A DNA stretch of 28,236 nt from the NCBI GenBank assembly GCA_937902455.1, contig CALELI010000062.1, positions 1 through 28,236 of the forward strand, given 5' to 3'. The stretch comes from an uncultured Prevotellaceae bacterium (GTDB lineage Bacteria; Bacteroidota; Bacteroidia; Bacteroidales; Bacteroidaceae). Positions 23,601 to 28,236 of the stretch are shown piece after piece (position 1 is the first letter of the stretch; every line of letters starts with the position of its first letter). The translations under genes and the position numbers were made by a program. The notes beneath the pieces are model-generated. The model did no database searches, was not told the origin of the DNA, and worked only from the letters and a program-made list of their open reading frames with translations.

Positions 23601-25807
23601 GCTAATTTTGCATAGAATTCATTCTGTATATCACCAAATTTTATTGCTAACTGTGTTGCGACCTCTCGATTTGTCAGTTCTTTTGAGCCAGAGCCTTCAC
23701 TCGCATCAGCATCGTTGCCATTGCCTCCGACACCGATACCACATCCTCCGAAAATAACTTTTGCAGTCTTATCGTTGTTGAGATTCAACTTGTTTACCTC
23801 TGCGTTAAAGCAGTCATCATGGCTTCTTAATGCATTGAGTATTTGCCATACAACTTTATATGTGTCATTGTTTTCAAGAGCTTGTTCTGCTTTCACACCT
23901 GCTGGTGTAACAATAGGTATTATTATATAACCATATTTTTTTTCATCCGGCTCACCTTTTCTAAAATTGCGCATTACGCGTCCTACTGACTGTACTACGT
24001 CAACCTGACTGTTGCGTGCACTGAGGAAAAGGACTGCATCAAGCGCAGGCACGTCAACGCCTTCACTAAGACAACGAACATTTGTCACGACACGACATTC
24101 ACGTTCGTCATCATGTTCTTCACTTAGCCAAGCCATAATCTCATTGCGCTCTTGACTATTCATACTGCCATCAATGTGCTTACATTTCACCGAAGCGACA
24201 TGACTACGTTCTTCTTCGCTTAGTTTCTTGTCAAACAAGTCGCTTATAATTGGCAGTGTTTTAGCTACTACGACACTTGAGCCCGGAGCGTTTTTCGATT
24301 TTCCATTCTTACCTGTTGCATTACAGAATGCCACAGCTCTACGCATGATACGAGGGTCTGCATCCCATGTCTTACCATCATCGCCATACATCACCTTGCT
24401 CAAACCGTTTATGACTCCTATAAGTTTGGACGTATCATCGAAATTGTATTCAGTATATCTTTTGTCTGTTATTAAAGCTTTTATGTAAACAGGTAATTCA
24501 CTTTCACTGATTGTAAGGACGAATACCTTGTAATCGGTGAGCAAACCATTCTGAACAGCATAGGAGAAATTTACTCTGAAGAATTCCTCACCATAGATTG
24601 ATTTATCGTCCATCGAGCATAGTACACAGTCGTTGAGGCTTGCCTTGACCTTTGCACTGTTACCGTAGAGACGAGGTGTAGCCGTCATGTAAAGACGTTT
24701 ACGACCTATCACATTGTCATCGTTGTGAATCTTCGTAAATGCACTTTCGTCCTTATCATCAAACACAACACCAGTTGTTCTATGTGCTTCGTCACAAATT
24801 ATGAAATCAAATACACCATATTTGTTATTGTTATCCTTCAAAACTTGTTTCTGTGCATCATGAACTGCATCCACACTTTGGTAGGTAGAAAACACAACTG
24901 TCAGTCCGTCATAATCTTTGTATGCGTTAAGCTGTCGGGCAATGGTAATCGGGTTTGTAGATGCAGGCTTGGCAAGATCAACGGCACTGCTCAGCGATTC
25001 ATCGGAATCATTCGTGCTTCTCTGCGCCTTGTTGTCAGAACAGATACATACTGCTTTGATGGGTTTCCGAGAATCTGCCATCCATGCATTAAGCGACTGA
25101 CCGAGAAGTGCAATACTTGGAACCATGAACAGAACAAGTCCTTTGCCGTCAAGCTGGCCTTCCACCATTCTCAATGCAGTGAAAGTCTTGCCTGTGCCGC
25201 AAGCCATGATGAGTTTTCCTCTGTCATGGTCCTTGTAGTATTCCCGGGCTGCCGTTATGGCATTCAGCTGGTGCTTTCTTAATTGTTTTCCTTCCCTGAG
25301 AGCTGCATGCCCCTCCATTCCGTCAAGAAGTTTCTGCCAGTCTACAGGACTATCCTCCAAGTCTTTTATGCCAATTCTATTAACAGGAGGAGTCTGATTG
25401 TGGATTGTCTCTTCAGCATGTATGCCCCATTTATTAGTTGTACTAATCCAGAGGCGCTGTGTGAATGATGTCGTCTGGAATGTTTCTGCATCAGTAAATG
25501 ATTTTCCACTTGTGGCTATAAAACTGTCAACCATCGCTTTGTCGATGGTTGTACTTTCCTGATAGCATTTGCATTGAATTGCGCAGTATTCACCTAATTC
25601 CGTCTTTGCAACAAGATCGATTCCAGTATCCGAACCACCGAAATCCTTACGGCCAGGAAATTCTTCCCACATCCATACTTTACTAAAATCATTGAAACGA
25701 GGGTCTGTCATGAGCCACTGTTTCATTAACTTCTCAAACCTTGTGCCCTTCTCTTTCTCGTTAAATGAAGTGATGCGAAATTTGTTAAGAACTTCCTTGA
25801 ATGTCAT
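20639..25807 (-). CDS. Single-chain restriction-modification enzyme (type ISP-like)
   Basis: 1722-aa enzyme combining restriction, translocation and methylation, the layout of type ISP enzymes such as LlaGI (about 1570 aa). Residues 1-110: Mrr-like PD-(D/E)xK nuclease with GTRFEKL, Asp64 in GIDLVAK and QCK at 78-80. Residues about 170-650: SF2 helicase with Walker A ACGTGKT (202-208), DEAH (339-342), MTATPR (374-379) and QSVGRVMR (606-613). Residues about 870-1200: N6-adenine methyltransferase with motif I LDPFTGTGTF (929-938) and NPPY (1039-1042). The rest to about 1690 should be the target-recognition region. All catalytic motifs look intact. A C-terminal tail (ITINGPVTINGNAKIDTVIE and after) resembles the start of the next gene's product. 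Likely phage defence: cuts unmodified DNA at an asymmetric target not deducible here. Confidence 0.9.
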   Translation of the reverse strand: MTFKEVLNKFRITSFNEKEKGTRFEKLMKQWLMTDPRFNDFSKVWMWEEFPGRKDFGGSDTGIDLVAKTELGEYCAIQCKCYQESTTIDKAMVDSFIATSGKSFTDAETFQTTSFTQRLWISTTNKWGIHAEETIHNQTPPVNRIGIKDLEDSPVDWQKLLDGMEGHAALREGKQLRKHQLNAITAAREYYKDHDRGKLIMACGTGKTFTALRMVEGQLDGKGLVLFMVPSIALLGQSLNAWMADSRKPIKAVCICSDNKAQRSTNDSDESLSSAVDLAKPASTNPITIARQLNAYKDYDGLTVVFSTYQSVDAVHDAQKQVLKDNNNKYGVFDFIICDEAHRTTGVVFDDKDESAFTKIHNDDNVIGRKRLYMTATPRLYGNSAKVKASLNDCVLCSMDDKSIYGEEFFRVNFSYAVQNGLLTDYKVFVLTISESELPVYIKALITDKRYTEYNFDDTSKLIGVINGLSKVMYGDDGKTWDADPRIMRRAVAFCNATGKNGKSKNAPGSSVVVAKTLPIISDLFDKKLSEEERSHVASVKCKHIDGSMNSQERNEIMAWLSEEHDDERECRVVTNVRCLSEGVDVPALDAVLFLSARNSQVDVVQSVGRVMRNFRKGEPDEKKYGYIIIPIVTPAGVKAEQALENNDTYKVVWQILNALRSHDDCFNAEVNKLNLNNDKTAKVIFGGCGIGVGGNGNDADASEGSGSKELTNREVATQLAIKFGDIQNEFYAKLAEKCGDRFYWENWAKDVGVIATKFIARISELVREGGKYEGYFNDFLRGLQKNINPTIDTGQAVEMLAQHMICKPVFDALFGDFEFIKNNAVSESMQMMLDILHDEAFEKDTRLLDNFYESVKMNVGEIDNLEGKQKIVRNLYEQFFKGAFPKTVEKLGIVYTPIECVDFIIHSVNDILKTEFETSLSDENVHILDPFTGTGTFMTRLLQSGCVRPEDLERKYRKEIHCNEIVLLAYYVANINIESVFHDLTKRKEYLPFDGICLTDTFQLNEGEDNDIFSKLFPKNSERMLKQKKMPVRVIIGNPPYSAGQKSANDNAQNLKYEKLDNSIALTYVKKSIATNKNSTYDTYIKAFRWSTDRLKKDEGGIIAFISNGGWLDGNAQDGFRKCIEQDFTDIYVLNLRGNQRTSGELSRKEGGKIFGSGSRTPVTITLLVRNPKKYNPKGNKAKIHYHDIGDYLSREQKLAMVKDFRSISSPKLEWIDIEPNDKNDWINQRGGAFDELILIGDKTNKTNTKTFFLPIYSNGIKTNRDCWDYNSSVRCLSCNTLDAINNYNKEVDRIQNLKKNSTNLDIIKTINYDSTKFAWDYQQKEVDLPKGKKYIFDKEYICESNYRPFFKQQCYYKRELINRMYQTELFYPHGIYDFPLTICVCGVGVTKPFSCLITPSLTDLEFIGKSQCFPLYYYEERKQEQLTLFDGNGEGEGKYIRKDGITDWILKEMRNRYRTKQIDKEMIFYYVYGLLHSEEYRKAFEAELKKSLPRIPIVEKLEDFLAFSKAGRKLADLHLNYEEEPAHASVKVVYTHYKPLEEDVLMVAEDAPLNFYKVEKMRFGKKEGVDKDGKPKKVDDKSVIIYNAEIRIENIPMEAYEYVVNGKSAIEWIMERYAVTIDKKSGIKNDPNDWAKEHNKPRYILDLLLSIINVSCKTMDIVKGLPHIACCNAAEEGDEKEEEIQNSDISQATGSITINGPVTINGNAKIDTVIERQINK

Positions 25808-25826
25808 AATGTCTATATATTTATTT

Positions 25827-25840
25827 GAGGTCTTTACCTC
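25827..25840 (-). promoter_or_regulatory. Small inverted repeat ahead of the R-M start
   Basis: GAGGT-CTTT-ACCTC, 20 bp upstream of the R-M ATG (25807). It could be a short operator or a hairpin in the leader. Five pairs only, so weak evidence. No TAnnTTTG promoter was found in 25808-25918. Confidence 0.35.
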
Positions 25841-25870
25841 TCGTATTGCATAATTTTCTTTAACCTATCA

Positions 25871-25913
25871 ACTCTAAACTTCAAAACTGACTCTAAACTC
25901 TCCACTCTAAACT
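25871..25913. repeat. Three 10-bp direct repeats ACTCTAAACT
   Basis: Exact copies at 25871-25880, 25890-25899 and 25904-25913, with spacings of 19 and 14 bp, upstream of the restriction enzyme gene. They could be binding sites for a regulator. Low-complexity repeats of this kind can also arise by slippage. Confidence 0.7.
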
Positions 25914-25918
25914 TTTCC

Positions 25919-25968
25919 TTATATGACATTTTCATTGTCACCTTCCTCGTTGTTAATCTCCAATGTCT
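25919..25968 (-). repeat. 50-bp direct repeat, copy 1 (orphan 3' end of the 47-aa lipoprotein gene)
   Basis: Matches 26976-27025 with two differences. On the minus strand it still encodes TLEINNEEGDNENVI and stop, but the frame is closed upstream by TGA and no start exists, so it is a gene remnant. Together the two copies bracket the acidic-protein and GIY-YIG genes. Confidence 0.9.
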
Positions 25969-25980
25969 GTTCTCCTTCCT

Positions 25981-26163
25981 TTACCAATCGTCTTGTAATT
26001 CATCTTCATTCTTCCCATCTTCATCATCTAAGTCTGAATCATATTCATTATTGCTATAGTTGTCAAGACTACTGTCTGATTCCTGTTCTTCTTGTTCTTC
26101 GTTCTCAATATCTTCAAGTACGTCCTCGACAATATTCCAGGCTAAAAATCCTAATAGTGACAT
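25981..26163 (-). CDS. Very acidic 60-aa protein
   Basis: 60 aa with 24 Asp/Glu, one Lys and no Arg (net charge about -23). Residues 1-18 (MSLLGFLAWNIVEDVLED) are hydrophobic to amphipathic; the rest is Glu/Gln- then Asp/Asn-rich and probably disordered. It starts 28 bp after the GIY-YIG stop and lies upstream of the restriction enzyme. Such composition recalls DNA-mimic inhibitors (for example Ocr, ArdA), but it is much smaller, and no homology can be claimed. It could instead be a membrane-associated acidic peptide or a non-coding frame; ATG start, short length and codon pattern make it plausible but not certain. Confidence 0.5.
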   Translation of the reverse strand: MSLLGFLAWNIVEDVLEDIENEEQEEQESDSSLDNYSNNEYDSDLDDEDGKNEDELQDDW

Positions 26164-26190
26164 AGGCTGATGATTGCAATGGTTATTATA

Positions 26191-26961
26191 TTAATACACT
26201 ATTTTGTTACGTCTGAAAACCTGATCGAGAGTTATGCCATTCTTGTCCTTCCACGCAAACCATCCATTTGACGAAGTTCCTCTTACCATAACTGCAGCTA
26301 AGCTGGCATATTCAATAATGGCATCTTCCTTTATAACGTAGAGGCCATTCTCAAAAGAAACATGTTTGCTGATGAATTCCGCGCGTTCTACTGCCAGCTC
26401 GTCCCTGAGATGGTTGACTGATGAATTATTTATAGTGGACCCTTTCAGAATGACAAACTTTCCATCTCTAACCTGCATGGAGGCATTAGTTTTCGTCCTT
26501 TTGTCCTTGATGAAGAACAGCCGTCTGTCTACTACATCTGGATTAATCTCTCTTGCTGTTTTCTCAGCCTTGACAGGTTTTTCTTTTCTTGTTTCGACCT
26601 TTTGTGTAGTCTCAATGACTTTTCCGTTTTCATAGACTTCGATGACTGCATCAGGTTGCATCATCGCAATCATCCTGAATATCTCAAGAGCCTTGGAAGG
26701 GTGTACGTTGAAAAACTCTCTGCCCTTGCGAATACGCATGTCTGGATTAATCAGGTCTATCTGCTTATGTATGATAGTCTCAATCTTATCGAAGTTCTCT
26801 GTCCTGAGAGTAGCATAAATCTCAAATGGTAATGGTACAGAAGTATTGTCAAGTTCCTTGCTCCTGACGTCTACTGGTCTGCTACTTTTACCAATCTTAA
26901 TCCAGTCCTCTCTGAAAGAAGGATTAGTCAGAATATATACGTATCCGAAATTTTTTCCCAT
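26191..26961 (-). CDS. GIY-YIG nuclease-like protein (T5orf172 + DUF4357)
   Basis: 256 aa. The N-terminal domain (residues 1-95) is the T5orf172 subtype of GIY-YIG: GYVYILTNPSFREDWIKIGK carries the GIY and YIG equivalents, followed by RSKELDN and a GREFF motif with the likely catalytic Glu. A charged linker (about 118-145) leads to a C-terminal DUF4357 domain (about 185-250) with SLAAVMVRGTSSNGWFAWKD and ITLDQVF. Such proteins are common in phages, mobile elements and near restriction systems; most have no tested role. Possible functions are DNA cleavage in defence or homing. The gene lies inside a roughly 1-kb segment flanked by 50-bp direct repeats, suggesting that it was inserted as a unit. 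Start ATG 26961; the next upstream gene stops 15 bp before. Confidence 0.85.
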   Translation of the reverse strand: MGKNFGYVYILTNPSFREDWIKIGKSSRPVDVRSKELDNTSVPLPFEIYATLRTENFDKIETIIHKQIDLINPDMRIRKGREFFNVHPSKALEIFRMIAMMQPDAVIEVYENGKVIETTQKVETRKEKPVKAEKTAREINPDVVDRRLFFIKDKRTKTNASMQVRDGKFVILKGSTINNSSVNHLRDELAVERAEFISKHVSFENGLYVIKEDAIIEYASLAAVMVRGTSSNGWFAWKDKNGITLDQVFRRNKIVY

Positions 26962-26975
26962 TTGCCTCTCCCTTC

Positions 26976-27025
26976 TTATATGACATTTTCGTTGTCACCT
27001 TCCTCGTTGTTAATCTCCAGTGTCT
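26976..27025 (-). repeat. 50-bp direct repeat, copy 2 (3' end of the 47-aa lipoprotein gene)
   Basis: Intact copy of the repeat, offset 1057 bp from copy 1, two differences. It ends at TGTCT, after which the sequences diverge. Confidence 0.9.
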
Positions 27026-27119
27026 TTGGGTCTGGTTCTTCCTCGTCATCGTACTGGTCGCATCCGTAGAATGTGCAAGTACCAAGCAGAACGATTGCTG
27101 TCAAAAGTAGTCTTTTCAT
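26976..27119 (-). CDS. 47-aa lipoprotein
   Basis: A short gene starting at ATG 27119: MKRLLLTAIVLLGTCTFYGC is a complete lipoprotein signal with a lipobox at FYGC (Cys20). A very acidic mature part (DQYDDEEEPDPK, then TLEINNEEGDNENVI) and a TAA stop at 26976-26978 follow. The mature peptide would be only 28 residues. It starts 7 bp after the 201-aa-frame gene's stop, so it belongs to that transcript. Its last 50 bp recur at 25919-25968. Small acidic lipoproteins are common in Bacteroidales; function unknown. Confidence 0.7.
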   Translation of the reverse strand: MKRLLLTAIVLLGTCTFYGCDQYDDEEEPDPKTLEINNEEGDNENVI

Positions 27120-27126
27120 ATCGTAT

Positions 27127-27705
27127 TCATTCTTTAATTTTCAAGTACGCCCGATGTGCCTCTGCCGTAAATGATGAGTCGGGGCGCATGCCTGTGGGAT
27201 AGTAGAAATTCACCACATTATCCTTCATGCTCAATGGGTAATAGGAGATACTGTCCGAGTACTTTAGTACTGTGTCTGCCAATACGCCTATAAGGTCATT
27301 GCGCGAAGTGTCCGGCTCTTTCAGTTCACACATTTTGAGATAGAATGTCTCTTCCGGATTTCCCTGAATCAACACCCCTTCCCTTGCATGAATGATGTTC
27401 AGCCTACGTTGCTGAAGATGTACCAGCCCATTGTCCGCTATCGCATCACATACCCTTACGTTGCTGCTGACTAAGGCATCATAGCCTACGCAGAGAGTCA
27501 TCATCCCGGCAGGATGAATCTGGAAACTGTCACAGACATCAAGGTCAGTGCGTATGGCAAAGGTGTCGCAAATGAGAGCGTTGGAATCAGAGTCATGCTC
27601 CAGGGCATTCATGAATTCAGATGCCATGTAATACAATGCATACCCAATCAGTGAGAATGTCACGACCATTGCACCGAATCTTATGTATCTTGCCTTCCAC
27701 TTCAT
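27127..27705 (-). CDS. Membrane-anchored hypothetical protein
   Basis: 192 aa from ATG 27705 (a longer frame reaches 27732 but overlaps the upstream gene). Residues about 7-30 (YIRFGAMVVTFSLIGYALYY) form one membrane segment after a basic N terminus, so the rest is probably outside the cytoplasm. The soluble part has a strand-rich middle (ALICDTFAIRTDLDVCDSFQ, RVCDAIADNGLVHLQQRRLN) with several Cys that could form disulfides. The C-terminal half includes FYLKMCELKEPDTSRNDLIG. I recognise no family. It starts 4 bp after the stop of the 58-aa membrane protein and is followed by the 47-aa lipoprotein, so the three may form an envelope module. Confidence 0.65.
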   Translation of the reverse strand: MKWKARYIRFGAMVVTFSLIGYALYYMASEFMNALEHDSDSNALICDTFAIRTDLDVCDSFQIHPAGMMTLCVGYDALVSSNVRVCDAIADNGLVHLQQRRLNIIHAREGVLIQGNPEETFYLKMCELKEPDTSRNDLIGVLADTVLKYSDSISYYPLSMKDNVVNFYYPTGMRPDSSFTAEAHRAYLKIKE

Positions 27706-27709
27706 GCCC

Positions 27710-27886
27710 TCAGTTTGTTCGTACGTATACAAAAAGCATGGCCACCCAGTGAAGGACAGTCATGCCTGTGATATGATAATTCCGGAAACGAAAAATTACC
27801 CCCCCCATAAGGTTACCTGCCATGCGGAACCCAGCCATGTTCGTGGCCATTGCGTAAGACAGGTATGTGGACTGACGGTAATTCAT
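27710..27886 (-). CDS. 58-aa small membrane protein with a G8 tract
   Basis: 58 aa starting MNYRQSTYLSYAMATNMAGF. Two hydrophobic parts (around residues 10-30 and TGMTVLHWVAMLFVYVRTN at the end) suggest a membrane protein. A longer frame to 27931 exists, but its start is upstream of the predicted promoter element. Codons for MGGV contain eight consecutive G (C8 at 27799-27806 on the plus strand), a slippage-prone tract. No family recognised; first gene of the right-hand transcript. Confidence 0.55.
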   Translation of the reverse strand: MNYRQSTYLSYAMATNMAGFRMAGNLMGGVIFRFRNYHITGMTVLHWVAMLFVYVRTN

Positions 27887-27905
27887 ATAGTTAAAATTCA
27901 CTTTG

Positions 27906-27913
27906 CAAATATA
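27906..27913 (-). promoter_or_regulatory. -7 box of the right-hand transcript, with upstream direct repeats
   Basis: TATATTTG on the minus strand (exact TAnnTTTG), 20 bp ahead of ATG 27886. No TTTG stands at 19-21 nt upstream. Instead, two copies of ATCGTAAYGTTT (27930-27941 and 27951-27962) lie exactly 21 bp apart, across the -33 region. This suggests a site for a dimeric activator or repressor. Confidence 0.5.
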
Positions 27914-28060
27914 CGAAAAATTTTCAAACATCGTAACGTTTCAATGAAATATCGTAATGTTTTTTCTTGGTGGATTGAAGAAAAAATATATGGCGGTTTG
28001 GTAGCTGATGTAGATAATCATCTAAGAATTAGTTGTATAGAAATTTTATTCGTTAACTAT

Positions 28061-28096
28061 TTTGTCGTTTTGTCGTTTTGTCGTTTTGTCGTTTTG
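28061..28096. repeat. Octamer array (TTTGTCGT)4
   Basis: Four perfect copies plus TTTG. On the other strand this reads ACGACAAA, one base from the CAAAAAGA/GACAAAAA family but in the opposite orientation. It lies in the gene-free stretch 27914-28236. Confidence 0.95.
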
Positions 28097-28136
28097 GGGT
28101 TATAGTTTTTGGGGGTTGCGTGCGTGAGTAGATTAA

Positions 28137-28187
28137 AAATTATTTATTATTTATTATTATTATTATTTATTATTTATTAATAATAGC
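28137..28187. repeat. AT-only tandem stretch
   Basis: About 50 bp of TATTATT/ATT units with no G or C, between two octamer arrays. With the arrays and the promoter repeats, it fills the roughly 320-bp gene-free right edge. No coding sequence is seen there. Such a stretch would melt easily. Confidence 0.8.
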
Positions 28188-28204
28188 GCGTGTGTCGGAA
28201 AAGA

Positions 28205-28236
28205 CAAAAAGACAAAAAGACAAAAAGACAAAAAGA
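28205..28236. repeat. Octamer array (CAAAAAGA)4, cut by the window edge
   Basis: Four perfect copies running to the last base, so the array probably continues. Same unit and orientation as 15493-15532, about 12.7 kb away on the other side of the island. Confidence 0.95.

Noticed and set aside
27887..27931. Longer start (27931) for the 58-aa membrane protein
   Set aside because: The extension covers the predicted -7 box at 27906-27913, so it would not be transcribed from that promoter.

Overview
The window comes from a Bacteroidetes chromosome, most likely Prevotellaceae (Prevotella/Segatella-like). Reasons: the 5' end of a Bacteroidales-type 16S rRNA gene lies at the left edge; several promoters fit the Bacteroidetes consensus TTTG-N19/20-TAnnTTTG; and the gene families are typical of the group (DUF5723, GH125, an ECF sigma factor paired with an anti-sigma/beta-barrel protein, BT4734-like/DUF3987). 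All family names come from reading the sequence; no database search was run.

Left half (1-15.5 kb), chromosomal. The rRNA promoter and leader point left (minus). To the right are three co-directional plus-strand genes: a secreted serpin, an ECF sigma factor (4-bp overlap with the next gene) and a protein with an inner-membrane helix plus a beta-barrel-like C terminus. A GH125 exo-alpha-mannosidase follows. It converges with a 1075-aa minus-strand iron-sulfur/flavin oxidoreductase that joins HcnA-, HcnB- and HcnC-like domains in one chain. Next is a plus-strand operon with one strong promoter (8781-8811): an 82-aa chimeric lipoprotein ORF, a CotH-type secreted protein, a large lipoprotein, a DUF5723 outer-membrane protein and a TcdA-like dehydratase that lacks the usual N terminus. 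It ends at a rho-independent terminator. The chimeric ORF joins an almost exact copy of the 5' end of the large lipoprotein gene to an exact 168-bp copy of the GH125 3' end. It records a recent rearrangement.

Right half (15.5-28.2 kb), accessory island. Every gene is on the minus strand. From right to left (transcription order): two small membrane proteins, a 47-aa lipoprotein, a GIY-YIG (T5orf172/DUF4357) protein, a very acidic 60-aa protein, a 1722-aa single-chain (type ISP-like) restriction-modification enzyme, a 124-bp near-perfect palindrome, a 148-aa protein that shares a short motif with the C terminus of the restriction enzyme, a terminator, and a tightly coupled seven-gene operon. 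That operon holds a predicted prim-pol/P-loop (BT4734-like + DUF3987) protein, an OB-fold DUF3127-like protein and two proteins carrying three copies of one small domain. No integrase, transposase or conjugation gene is visible. Arrays of the octamer CAAAAAGA lie at both ends of the island in the same orientation.

The best candidate for an undescribed system is the restriction enzyme with its palindrome and the motif-sharing 148-aa protein, possibly together with the direct-repeat-flanked acidic protein/GIY-YIG pair upstream. The functional link is inference.
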